DNA of 64,000 nt from Streptomyces sp. MMG1533. GTDB taxonomy: Bacteria; Actinomycetota; Actinomycetes; Streptomycetales; Streptomycetaceae. How positions within the stretch are numbered: the first letter of the stretch is position 1; each line of letters opens with the position of its first letter. The translations under genes and the position numbers were made by a program. The notes under the pieces were generated by a model that was given only the letters and a program-made list of their open reading frames with translations, did no database searches and was not told where the DNA came from. The DNA lies in the NCBI RefSeq assembly GCF_001279775.1, contig NZ_LGDG01000231.1, positions 1 to 64,000 of the forward strand, read 5' to 3'. This document shows, one piece after another, positions 27,598-36,623 of this stretch.

Positions 27598-29550
27598 ATG
27601 CCGATACGCATGCGCTTCACGACCTGGAGATCGCTCGCCACGGCCGCCGTCGCCGCCCTGGTGGCAGCCCTCGTCACCCCGATGGCCGCCCACGCCGCCC
27701 CGCAGGAGAGCCGACCGGTCTACTCGTACGAGAACGCCGTCCGCGAGGCCGTCTGGGTGGACACCGGACTCGACGGCGACAGCGACGGGAAGACGGACCG
27801 CGTCGCCGTCGACATCGTCCGGCCGCGCGAACCCGCCCAGCAGGGCCGCAAGATACCCGTGATCATGGACGCCAGCCCGTACTACTCCTGCTGCGGGCGC
27901 GGCAACGAGAGCCAGAAGAAGACGTACGACGCCGCCGGAAACGTCGTCCGGATGCCGCTGTTCTACGACAACTACTTCGTTCCCCGCGGCTACGCCTTCG
28001 TCGGCGTCGACCTCGCCGGAACCAACCGCTCCGACGGCTGCGTGGACGTCGGCGGACGCTCCGACATCCAGTCCGCGAAGGCCGTCGTCGACTGGCTGAA
28101 CGGCCGCGCCAAGGCCTACACCAGCCGCACCGGCACCACCGCGGCCAAGGCGACCTGGACCAACGGCAGGACGGGGATGATCGGCAAGAGCTGGGACGGC
28201 ACCATCGCCAACGGCGTGGCCGCCACCGGAGTCAAGGGCCTGAAGACGATCGTCCCGATCAGCGCCATCTCCACCTGGTACGACTACTACTTCTCCAAGG
28301 GCGCCCCGCTCTACGACTCCGGCCCCGACTGGCTGTCCGACTACGTCGACAGCCCCGACGCCCGCGCCAAGTGCGCGGCGGTCCAGCAGAAACTCGTCGA
28401 CGGAGCGCCGCGCACCGGCGACCGGACCCCGCTGTGGAGCGAGCGCGACTACGTCAAGGCCGCGAGCAGGGTGAAGGCGAGCGTCTTCCTGATCCACGGC
28501 ATGCAGGACCTCAACGTCCGTATGCAGCACGTCGGTCCGTGGTGGGACGCCCTCGCGAAGAACGGCGTGGAGCGCAAGATCTGGCTCTCCCAGACCGGTC
28601 ACGTCGACCCCTTCGACTTCCGCCGCGCCACCTGGGTCGACACCCTGCACCGCTGGTTCGACCACGAACTCCTCGGCTACGACAACGGCATCGACCGCGA
28701 GCCCGTTGCCGACATCGAACGCCACCCCGACCAGTGGGCCACCTCGAAGTCCTGGCCGCCGCGCGGCACCAGCGCCACGACCCTGCGCCCCGCCGAGGGC
28801 AGCCAGGAGGGCGTCGGCACCCTCGGCCTGCGCAAGGGCACCGGCACCGAGACCTTTACCGACAACCCGCAGCTGAGCGAGACCGACTGGGCGGCACGGA
28901 TCGACACGTCGACGCCCGAGAAGGCGGGCTTCGTGACCGGGCCGCTCACCCGGGACCTGCGCGTGTCCGGCTCCTCCCAGGTCACCGTCACCGCGACCCC
29001 GACCACCTCGACGGCCCACCTGTCCGCCGTCCTGGTCGACCTCGGCCCCGACACCATCCGCGACTACGCGGCGAGCGGCGAGGGCATCAGCACGCTCACC
29101 GACCGCACCTGCTGGGGCGTGAGCACGACGGGCGACAGCGCCTGCTTCAAGGAGACGCAGGCCAAGACCACCGACGTCGGCTACACGGTCGTCAGCCGCG
29201 GCTGAGCCGACCTCGGCAACCACGCCTCCGGCACGGGCGTCCCGCTCACTCCGGGCAAGGCGTACACCATCACCCTCGATCTCGGGGCCACCGACCACGT
29301 CGTCCCGGCCGGCCACCGCCTCGCACTGATCGTCGCGGGCACGGACAAGGACCTCATCGACCCGCCGTCCAGCAACCCGACGCTGACGGTGGACCTGTCC
29401 CGTACGTCCGCACGCGTGCCGCTCATCGGCGGCGCGGCCGCGTTCGCGCGCGCCACCTCGGGCTCCGCGTCCGCCGCCCCCGAGGCCACGGCCCTCGACG
29501 GGGTCCAGGGACCGCGCACCGCCCAGCGCGTCCCGGAGGGAGCCCGGTGA
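27598..29550 (+). pseudogene. X-prolyl dipeptidyl-peptidase (S15) gene interrupted by one TGA
   Basis: The frame starting at ATG 27598 encodes a signal peptide (RMRF...AAHA-A) and then an S15-family serine peptidase: DASPYYSCCGRGNES, FVGVDLAGTNRSDGC, the nucleophile elbow GMIGKSWDGT (Ser in G-K-S-W-D-G), LIHGMQDLNV and TGHVDPF near the acid and His. At 29203-29205 a TGA stops it at 535 codons, but the same frame runs on with intact family sequence (ADLGNHAS...TPGKAYTI...DHVVPAGHRLALIVAGTD...) to a stop at 29548-29550. The expected residue is Trp (TGG), so one base change explains it. The shortened product keeps the catalytic triad but loses the C-terminal jelly-roll end. It is either a recent null or weakly readable gene. 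Confidence 0.85.
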
Positions 29551-30449
29551 TCCGTACCCTGACACTCGCGACGGCGGCCCTGGCCGCGTCCCTCGTCGCG
29601 ACCCCGTCCGACGCCGCCCCGACCCCGCCCCGCACCGGCTTCGAGGAGTCGGACGGCGCCCGCTGGACAGGGGAGTCCGAGGAACAGGAATTCCTGGCTG
29701 CCGTCGACAGGGGGAGCAGCCGTGTCTCCGTCACCTCCGTCGGTACGACGAAACAGGGCCGCCCGCTCCAACTCGTCCAGGTCGGCGCACGGCACGCCCC
29801 GGACAAGGTGCTGCTCGTGTGCGTGGCGCCGTACTCGTGCAAGTCGTAGATCACGTCGGGGCGTTGGTCCCGGACGGCCCGCCGCGCAGCGCGCCGGGTA
29901 CACCACGGGCACGTACGGCATCTGGACCGACCCCGTCACCGGCGACCCGATCCGACAGGTCGCCGGGGACGGCCAGGAGCGCATCCTGCGGAACATGTCC
30001 GGAGTCAAGCACGCCCTCGGCCTGCTCATCGAGAGCCGGGTGGAGCCCTGACGGACGTCGATGAAGCGGTCAACAACAAGCGCCGCGTGAACTCCCAACT
30101 CGCCGCACTGGAAGGGCTGTTCGGGTTCGCCGACGAGCGCCGGGCCCAGGTCGGGGCCTCGACGGACGCGGCCCGGCGCGCCGGGTACACCGCCACCGGG
30201 CCCGTCTACGTCGGCGGCGCGGACAACGACCCGCCCGAACCGGCCGAGGTGATCCAGGACCAGCCCTGCGGCTACCGGCTCACCGCCGACCAGTACGCGG
30301 AGGTGAAGGACGAACTCGCCCTGCACGGAGTACGAACGAAGGGCACCAACGTCCCGCTCCGCCAGCCCCTGCGCGCCCTCGTCCCACTGCTCCTCGACGA
30401 ACGCGCCCCGTACCACCTCACGGTCGGGGAGCCCGACACCGGCTGCTGA
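29547..30449 (+). pseudogene. M14 zinc carboxypeptidase gene, deleted, partly inverted and frameshifted
   Basis: It starts with GTG 29547 overlapping the previous frame's stop (GTGA), signal peptide [17 protein letters not shown], then [19 protein letters not shown]...KVLLVC. After this the reading frame ends. On the opposite strand 29824-29879 encode [18 protein letters not shown], a recognisable interior M14 segment, so this piece is inverted. The forward family sequence resumes at about 29885 ([19 protein letters not shown] to LIESRVEP, stop 30051) and again in another frame (EAVNNKRRVNSQ... to CGYRLTADQYAEVK, about 30056-30449). The zinc-binding H-x2-E part and most of the catalytic core are gone. 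Its tandem location with the S15 gene suggests a former secreted peptidase pair. Confidence 0.85.
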
Positions 30450-30537
30450 GGCGGTTGAGACCGGCGGCAGCTGTGGTAGGCCGTAGGGCACCACGCACAA
30501 CAGGTGTACGGATGGCTTCCTCGGCAAGGCGCTGCAC

Positions 30538-32238
30538 ATGACAGAAGATCTGAAGAAGAGGGGTGGCCGGGAAAGTCCCTCGGACGTTCCCGGCCGTCAG
30601 ACGGACCGGGTGGTGTTCGGCGTCACCGCCGTCATCACCGTGGCCTTCGTGATCTGGGGCGCGGCGGCGACGGACTCGCTGGAGAGCGTTTCCACGAAGA
30701 TGCTCAACGGCCTGATCCACAACGGCGGCTGGGCCTTCATGCTGGCCGCCTCGTGTTTCGTGGTCTTCGCGCTGTGGCTGGCAGTCAGCCGCTACGGCCG
30801 GATCCACCTCGGCGCCGAAGGCGAGGAACCCGAGTTCCGCACGGTGTCCTGGGTCGCGATGATGTTCAGCGCCGGCATGGGTATCGGCCTGATGTTCTAC
30901 GGCGTGAGCGAACCGCTCTCGCACTACACGACCCCACCGCCGGGCACCAGCCCCGCCGACTCCGCCGAACGCATGGAGACGGCGATGGCCACCACCCTCT
31001 TCCACTGGACGCTGCACCCCTGGGCGATCTACGCGGTGGTCGGCCTCGGCATCGCCTACAGCACCTTCCGCAAACGCCGGCGCCAGACCATCAGCGCGGT
31101 CTTCACGCCGCTCATCGGCGAGAAGCACGCCAACGGTGCCGCGGGCCGGGTCATCGACATCCTCGCGATCATCGCCACCGTCTTCGGCTCCGCGGCCTCG
31201 CTGGGCCTGGGCGCCCTCCAGATCGGTTCCGGTTTCCAGGAACTGGACTGGATGGACGACGTGAGCACCGGCCTGCTCGTCGCCATCATCGCCGTGCTGA
31301 CCCTGGCCTTCGTCGCCTCGGCGGTCTCCGGCATCGAGCGGGGCATCCAGTGGCTGTCCAACATCAACATGGTGCTCGCCCTCGTGCTCGCCGTCTTCGT
31401 GTTCATCGCGGGCCCCACGATCATCGTCCTCGACCTGCTGCCCACCTCGGTCTTCTCCTACCTCGGTGACCTGCCGCAGCTCGCCGGCCGCACCGAGGCC
31501 GCCGCCGGCGAGGGCGTCGCGGACTGGCTCGGCAGCTGGACCGTCTTCTACTGGGCGTGGTGGATCTCCTGGACGCCCTTCGTCGGCATGTTCATCGCCC
31601 GTATCAGCCGCGGCCGCACCATCCGGCAGTTCGTCGGCGGCGTCATCCTGGTGCCCAGCACCGTCAGCCTCGTCTGGTTCGCGGTCTTCGGCGGTACGGC
31701 GATGAAGCTGAAGGAGGGCGGCGCGCTCGGCGGCGAGTCGACCCCCGAGGGCCAGCTCTTCGGCGTCCTGCAGGAGTTCCCGATCGCGACCGTCACCAGC
31801 CTGCTCGTGATGATCCTCGTCGGCATCTTCTTCGTCTCCGGCGCCGACGCCGCGTCCATCGTCATGGGCACGCTCTCCCAGAAGGGCGCCCTGGAGCCGG
31901 GCCGGTTCGTCGTCGTGTTCTGGGGTGTGGTGACCGGAGGCGTCGCCGCCATCATGCTGCTCGTCGGCAGCGGCCAGGGCGACGCGCTCACCGGCCTGCA
32001 GAACCTCACGATCCTGGCCGCCGCACCCTTCGTCCTCGTGATGATCGGCATGTGCGTCGCCCTCATGCGCGACCTGCGGCAGGACCCGGTCATCGTGCGC
32101 GGTGAGATGGGCTCCGAGGCCGTCGCACTCGCCGTGATCGAGGGCCACAAGAGGTACGACGGCGACTTCGAGATCAGGGTCGGCCCCGGCGCGGGCACCG
32201 AGACGGAGGGCGACCCACTCGGCCACGACCACGGCTGA
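30538..32238 (+). CDS. BCCT-family transporter (betaine/choline/carnitine)
   Basis: 566 residues, ATG 30538. About twelve transmembrane helices. The BCCT family marks are clear: MFSAGMGIGLMFYGVSEP (glycine-rich stretch of TM3), then the tryptophan motif TVFYWAWWISWTPFVGMFIARISRGRTIRQF of TM8. The C-terminal 60 residues are hydrophilic. BCCT carriers import glycine betaine, choline or carnitine, often with Na+ or H+, and help in osmotic stress. Which substrate is unknown. Single gene followed by a strong hairpin that overlaps the end of the DAO gene. Confidence 0.94.
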   Translation: MTEDLKKRGGRESPSDVPGRQTDRVVFGVTAVITVAFVIWGAAATDSLESVSTKMLNGLIHNGGWAFMLAASCFVVFALWLAVSRYGRIHLGAEGEEPEFRTVSWVAMMFSAGMGIGLMFYGVSEPLSHYTTPPPGTSPADSAERMETAMATTLFHWTLHPWAIYAVVGLGIAYSTFRKRRRQTISAVFTPLIGEKHANGAAGRVIDILAIIATVFGSAASLGLGALQIGSGFQELDWMDDVSTGLLVAIIAVLTLAFVASAVSGIERGIQWLSNINMVLALVLAVFVFIAGPTIIVLDLLPTSVFSYLGDLPQLAGRTEAAAGEGVADWLGSWTVFYWAWWISWTPFVGMFIARISRGRTIRQFVGGVILVPSTVSLVWFAVFGGTAMKLKEGGALGGESTPEGQLFGVLQEFPIATVTSLLVMILVGIFFVSGADAASIVMGTLSQKGALEPGRFVVVFWGVVTGGVAAIMLLVGSGQGDALTGLQNLTILAAAPFVLVMIGMCVALMRDLRQDPVIVRGEMGSEAVALAVIEGHKRYDGDFEIRVGPGAGTETEGDPLGHDHG

Positions 32239-32258
32239 GCACGCTCCGGCTCGGGCTC

Positions 32259-33209
32259 TCAGGGGGCGGCCAGCCCGGCCGCCCCCTCCGCGCATCCCCA
32301 GGCCACGGTCACCCCCGCACCGCCGTGACCGTAGTTGTGGACCAACACCCGCCCGCCGGGAAGGAGTTCACGATCCAGCCGGACCGTGCCCCGGGAGGGC
32401 CTGAGTCCCACCCGGTGCGCCAGCACCCGTGCCCCGGCGATCTCGGGCCGCAGCGCCGCACACCGCCGTACGATCGCCTCCGCCACCGCGGGATCGGGTT
32501 CAAGGGACCACTCGTCCTCGTCCGCGGTGCCGCCCAGCACGAGCCGGCCGGGCTGCGGGAAGAAGTACGCCCTCTCCCCGGCGGCGTCCGTGGAGACCAG
32601 CCAGGTGCGGATGCCGGGGTTCTCCACCACGACCAGCTGCCCGCGCACGGGACGCAGGGCCGGGTCCGGCACCAGCTCGCGGGCACCCAGCCCCGTGCAG
32701 TTGACCACGACCGGAGCCTCGACCTCGGCCAGGTCCGACACCGTACGCGTCTCGATCGCCCCGCCCGCCGCGAGGAACCGCTCCCGCAGCCACGGCAGAT
32801 GAGTCGACATGTCGATGAGGGGCAGCCGCGCCCACATCCCCGTCCCGTCGTACTCCTCGGTCGTCGCCGCCCGCAGCCCCGGCAGCCGCGCGCCCGCCCA
32901 CGCCTGGGACGTGTCCGGATCCGCCTCGCCCTGTACCCCTTCGACCATGCGTACGCCGGTCGCCTCGGGCGAGGCCGCGAGCTCCTCGTAGACGTCCAGC
33001 GAGCGCAGCGCCCAGGTACGCGCGAGGGCGACCGGCTCGATCGCGTACGGCCACCACAGCGCCCCGGCAACCGCCGAGGTGGTCCGCTCGACCGGATCCC
33101 GCGTCCACACCCGCACCCGTCGGCCGCGCTCGGCCAGCACGACGGCCGTCGTCAACCCGATGACACCGCCACCGACCACGACGACGTCGTCCTTCAGTTC
33201 GCTTTTCAC
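32259..33209 (-). CDS. D-amino-acid oxidase family FAD enzyme
   Basis: 316 residues, GTG 33209. DAO-type flavoprotein: N-terminal VVVVGGGVIGLTTAVVLAERG (FAD-binding GxGxxG), TSAVAGALWWPYAIEP, and the C-terminal HNYGHGGAGVTVAWGCA, the D-amino-acid-oxidase signature with the H-G-G-x-G element. It oxidises D-amino acids (or glycine-type amines) to keto acids, ammonia and H2O2 in the cytosol. LRPSRGTVRLDRE is also typical. Convergent with the BCCT gene; the 3' end carries an 11-bp hairpin. Confidence 0.93.
   Translation of the reverse strand: MKSELKDDVVVVGGGVIGLTTAVVLAERGRRVRVWTRDPVERTTSAVAGALWWPYAIEPVALARTWALRSLDVYEELAASPEATGVRMVEGVQGEADPDTSQAWAGARLPGLRAATTEEYDGTGMWARLPLIDMSTHLPWLRERFLAAGGAIETRTVSDLAEVEAPVVVNCTGLGARELVPDPALRPVRGQLVVVENPGIRTWLVSTDAAGERAYFFPQPGRLVLGGTADEDEWSLEPDPAVAEAIVRRCAALRPEIAGARVLAHRVGLRPSRGTVRLDRELLPGGRVLVHNYGHGGAGVTVAWGCAEGAAGLAAP
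32261..32287. terminator. 11-bp hairpin between BCCT and DAO genes
   Basis: Arms 32261-32271 and 32277-32287 (AGGGGGCGGCC and its complement) pair perfectly around AGCCC. It starts 23 bases after the BCCT stop and lies in the last codons of the converging DAO gene, so it can terminate both directions. Confidence 0.7.
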
Positions 33210-33275
33210 GCGGGGACGCTAGCGGAATATGTCATGCCGTGCTCACATCGGGCCCAGTCTGGGGATACTCACAGC

Positions 33276-34298
33276 ATGTCTGCCGAGTACGCGACCTTCG
33301 GCCTGGCACCGGCGATGCGTGCCGGTGGAGTCCTCGCCAACGGTGACTACCAAATACACCGGGACTTCGTGGACTTCATCGTCGACGGGCGCCCGCTGCT
33401 CTTCCAGCTCTCCGACCTCGACGCCGTCTCCCCACTCGCCTCCGACGTCCCACCCGCGATCTTCACCGCCCAGGTCCGCAGCCTGCTCCTGGAGGCGGAC
33501 GCGCCGCTGCCCGGCGGCCGCTACGTCGTCTACGGCTGCCCCGAGTGCGAGGACCTGGGGTGCGGCGCCGTCACCGCGGTGATCGACCGCGACGGTGACG
33601 ACTTCGTCTGGCGGGACTTCGCCTGGCAGACGGACGAACACGCCGACCTGGAGCGCAACGGCTACCACGGCATCGGCCCGTTCCGCTTCCACGGCGCCGA
33701 ATACCGTGCGGCGCTCACCTCCCTCCTGGACACCTCCGCCGACACCCCCCGACGCCGCGTCCTGCTCATCGGCGCCCGCGTCGCCCTCCTCGCCAAGCTC
33801 GCCGCCGCCCTGCGCACCATCGGCATCGGCGCCGACATCACCCGCGACGCGCACGACGTCCCCGCCGACGAACTGCGCGCCTACGGCGCGGTCGCCTTCG
33901 GCCGAGCGATCACCGAGGAGGAACGCGCCGCCGTACGTCACTCCTTCGAGCGCGCGGGAGTCGACGTGGTCTACGTCGACGGCCTCGCCCCCATCGTCCC
34001 CCTCCTCGTCGCCCAGATAGAGAACGCCCTGGACCGCAGCCCCCTGGAGCGGCGCCGCCTCACCCGCCTGGTGGCCGCCGACGGCGAGGCGGGCGTCGAG
34101 GTCACCTCCCCGTGCCGGGTCCGCCTCACCGCGTACCGCCTCGACCGCCTCTACCGCATCCACACCCACGAGGTCTTCGACGGCATCCTGGAACCGGGCC
34201 GTCATCGCATCGCCCTGGACGCCAGGGCAGTGAAGGGGGAGTCCTTCGTGGTGGCCCGGACGTCGGGGAGTGTGCTGGTGGAGGCGATGGCCCACTGA
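33276..34298 (+). CDS. Conserved protein of unknown function (often labelled oxidoreductase)
   Basis: 340 residues, ATG 33276. Residues about 1-150 hold a Y-G-CPECEDLGCGAVTAVI motif (three or four Cys, possibly metal-binding) and W-RDFAWQT; residues about 155-230 have a Rossmann-like VLLIGARVALLAKLAAALRTIGI; the C-terminal part has repeated L-Y-R-I-H-T and VARTSGSVLVEA. I recognise it as a protein common in Streptomyces that is sometimes called oxidoreductase, but no active site can be assigned. No signal peptide. It is followed 49 bp later by the second ABC-F gene. Confidence 0.8.
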   Translation: MSAEYATFGLAPAMRAGGVLANGDYQIHRDFVDFIVDGRPLLFQLSDLDAVSPLASDVPPAIFTAQVRSLLLEADAPLPGGRYVVYGCPECEDLGCGAVTAVIDRDGDDFVWRDFAWQTDEHADLERNGYHGIGPFRFHGAEYRAALTSLLDTSADTPRRRVLLIGARVALLAKLAAALRTIGIGADITRDAHDVPADELRAYGAVAFGRAITEEERAAVRHSFERAGVDVVYVDGLAPIVPLLVAQIENALDRSPLERRRLTRLVAADGEAGVEVTSPCRVRLTAYRLDRLYRIHTHEVFDGILEPGRHRIALDARAVKGESFVVARTSGSVLVEAMAH

Positions 34299-34347
34299 GA
34301 AACCGGGACGCGGTCCGCCGGGGCGGGCCACTATCATCGGCGGTCTG

Positions 34348-35988
34348 ATGACTGCCACCCTCGTCGCCAAGAACCTCGCCGCCGGCCACGGCGACCGCTC
34401 CCTGTTCTCCGGGCTCGACCTCGTCGTCGCGCCCGGAGACGTCATCGGGCTGGTCGGAGCCAACGGCGCGGGCAAGTCCACGCTGCTCCGGATGCTCGCC
34501 GGCCTCCTCGCCCCCGAGGAGGGCGAGCTGCGTCTGTCCCCGCCGACGGCGACCGTCGGCCACCTGCCGCAGGAGCCGGAGCGACGGCCCGGCGAGTCCG
34601 TACGGGAGTTCCTCGCGCGCCGCACCGGAGTCGCGGAGGCCCAGCACACGATGGACGTGGCGACCCAGGCCCTGGTCGACGGCGCACCGGGCGCCGACGA
34701 CGCCTACGCGACGAGCCTGGAGCGCTGGCTCGACCTCGGCGGTGCCGACCTGGACGAGCGGGCGGAAGAGGTCGCCGACACGCTCGGCCTCGCCGTCGAC
34801 CTCGACCAGCCGATGACGTCGCTGTCGGGCGGCCAGGCGGCCCGAGCGGGCCTCGCCTCCCTCCTCCTGTCCCGCTACGACGTCTTCCTCCTCGACGAGC
34901 CGACCAACGACCTCGACCTGGACGGCCTGGAGCGCCTCGAACGCTTCGTGAGCGGCCTGCGCGCCGGTACCGTCGTCGTCAGCCACGACCGCGAGTTCCT
35001 CACCCGCACGGTCACCAAGGTCCTCGAACTCGACCTGGCCCAGCAGCAGATCACCCTCTACGGCGGCGGCTACGAGGCCTACCTGGAGGAGCGGGAGGTC
35101 GCCCGCCGGCATGCCCGCGGCGACTACGAGGAGTACGCCGACAAGAAGGCCGCCCTCCAGGAGCGGGCCCAGATCCAGCGTTCCTGGATGGACAAGGGCG
35201 TGAAGAACGCGCGCCGCAAGGCGGGCAACGACAACGACAAGATCGGCCGCAAGTTCCGCAGCGAGGCGAGCGAGAAGCAGGCCGCCAAGGCCCGCCAGAC
35301 CCAGCGCATGATCGAACGCCTCGACGTCGTGGAGGAACCCCGCAAGGAGTGGGACCTGCGCATGGAGATCGCGTCGGCCCCCCGCTCGGGCGCGGTCGTC
35401 GCGACCCTGCGCGACGCCGAGGTCCGGCGCGGCGACTTCGTGCTCGGCCCGGTGTCCCTCCAGATCGACTGGGCGGACCGGGTGGCGGTGACGGGAGCGA
35501 ACGGCGCGGGCAAGTCGACGCTGCTCGGTGCCCTGCTGGGGCGCGTCCCGCTGGACGCGGGTGCGGCCGCTCTCGGCTCCGGTGTCCTGGTCGGCGAGGT
35601 CGACCAGGCCCGCAAGCTGTTCCACGGCACGGAAGCCCTCCTGGAGGCCTTCGGTGCTGCCGTCCCGGACACCGAACCGGCCGAAGTCCGCACGCTCCTG
35701 GCCAAGTTCGGCCTCAAGGCGGCCCACGTCCTGCGCCCGGCATCGACGCTCTCCCCGGGCGAGCGCACCAGGGCGGCGCTGGCCCTGCTCCAGGGCCGAG
35801 GCGTGAACCTCCTGGTCCTCGACGAGCCGACCAACCACCTGGACCTGCCGGCGATCGAGCAGCTGGAGTCGGCGCTGGACGCCTACGAGGGCACGCTCCT
35901 CCTGGTCACCCACGACCGCCGCATGCTGGACGCGATCCACGTGACCCGCCGCCTGGAGGTGGCCGACGGCAAGGTGACGGAGCGCTAG
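34348..35988 (+). CDS. ABC-F family ATPase (housekeeping type)
   Basis: 546 residues, ATG 34348. Walker A GANGAGKST twice (residues about 38 and 385), signatures LSGGQAARAG and LSPGERTRAA, D-E-P-T-N-D/H-LDL in both. The inter-domain linker has a basic, coiled segment (about residues 245-320). No membrane helices. The signature of the second domain is SPGE rather than SGGE. Function as translation factor or resistance factor cannot be told from sequence. TATCAT (34332-34337) could be a -10 box giving a very short leader. Its stop and that of the convergent DUF1089 gene overlap at a CTAG. Confidence 0.93.
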   Translation: MTATLVAKNLAAGHGDRSLFSGLDLVVAPGDVIGLVGANGAGKSTLLRMLAGLLAPEEGELRLSPPTATVGHLPQEPERRPGESVREFLARRTGVAEAQHTMDVATQALVDGAPGADDAYATSLERWLDLGGADLDERAEEVADTLGLAVDLDQPMTSLSGGQAARAGLASLLLSRYDVFLLDEPTNDLDLDGLERLERFVSGLRAGTVVVSHDREFLTRTVTKVLELDLAQQQITLYGGGYEAYLEEREVARRHARGDYEEYADKKAALQERAQIQRSWMDKGVKNARRKAGNDNDKIGRKFRSEASEKQAAKARQTQRMIERLDVVEEPRKEWDLRMEIASAPRSGAVVATLRDAEVRRGDFVLGPVSLQIDWADRVAVTGANGAGKSTLLGALLGRVPLDAGAAALGSGVLVGEVDQARKLFHGTEALLEAFGAAVPDTEPAEVRTLLAKFGLKAAHVLRPASTLSPGERTRAALALLQGRGVNLLVLDEPTNHLDLPAIEQLESALDAYEGTLLLVTHDRRMLDAIHVTRRLEVADGKVTER

Positions 35989-36542
35989 GACGAGGTCAGA
36001 CGCCGAGCCAGGCCCGGATACTCGACCACGCACCCGTCCTCGTCGACCTCCAGGTCGCTGCGGAAGTCGCCGGAGGCGAAGCGCACCAGCCCCGAGCCGA
36101 GGTGGGTGTAGGTCTGCCGGGACGGCTCCACGGTCAGATCGGGCACGGACACCCACGCCATGAGGAACTCCCGCTCACCGGGTGCCCGATGGAGGCCGTG
36201 CCGCAGCACCGGCATGGTGTTGGTCAGCGGGCACAGGCCGAGGTCGCAGTCGAGGGCGCCGTCGGCCTGGGCGATCCGCTCGCCGTTCGCGGTCCACCGT
36301 CCCTCGCCGTCGTGGCGCAGGTCGAGGAGGTGGGTGCCGTGCGTGGTGGCGGCCTCCACCAGCAGCCGACGGGTGACGAAGCCGTCGGTCGTGTCGAGCG
36401 CGTACGAGATCCAGTACGTCTCGGGCACGGTACCGATGGCCCTGCCACGTGCCCGGAGCGTCCTTTCGTCGAGGTCGATCCAGGCCGTTTCGTAGCCCTC
36501 GCTCCCGGACACGTCCCAGGTGATCACACGTGATGTCCGCAT
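35985..36542 (-). CDS. DUF1089 / putative glycolipid-binding protein
   Basis: 185 residues, ATG 36542. It matches the DUF1089 family (putative glycolipid-binding, spuriously compared with the lipoprotein-carrier fold): E-TAWIDLDERTLRARGRAIG, P-x-YWISYALDTTDGFVTRRL, W-T-ANG, DGALDCDLGLCPLTNTMPVLR and a C-terminal YEVD-type V-D-EDGCVVEYPGLARR. It has no signal peptide. Function unproven. Convergent with the ABC-F gene; the two stops share the palindrome CTAG. Confidence 0.88.
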   Translation of the reverse strand: MRTSRVITWDVSGSEGYETAWIDLDERTLRARGRAIGTVPETYWISYALDTTDGFVTRRLLVEAATTHGTHLLDLRHDGEGRWTANGERIAQADGALDCDLGLCPLTNTMPVLRHGLHRAPGEREFLMAWVSVPDLTVEPSRQTYTHLGSGLVRFASGDFRSDLEVDEDGCVVEYPGLARRLTSS

Positions 36543-36623
36543 GGCGCCACCTTACGGACGAACCGGCCCGGACCCTCCGTGGCGTACCGGAGAGTCCGGG
36601 CCGGACGGGTCAACCCCTGCCGC

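Noticed and set aside
29203..29205. In-frame TGA as a selenocysteine codon
   Set aside because: The homologous position is expected to be Trp or another aromatic residue, not Cys, no SECIS-like hairpin is obvious, and S15 peptidases are not selenoproteins.
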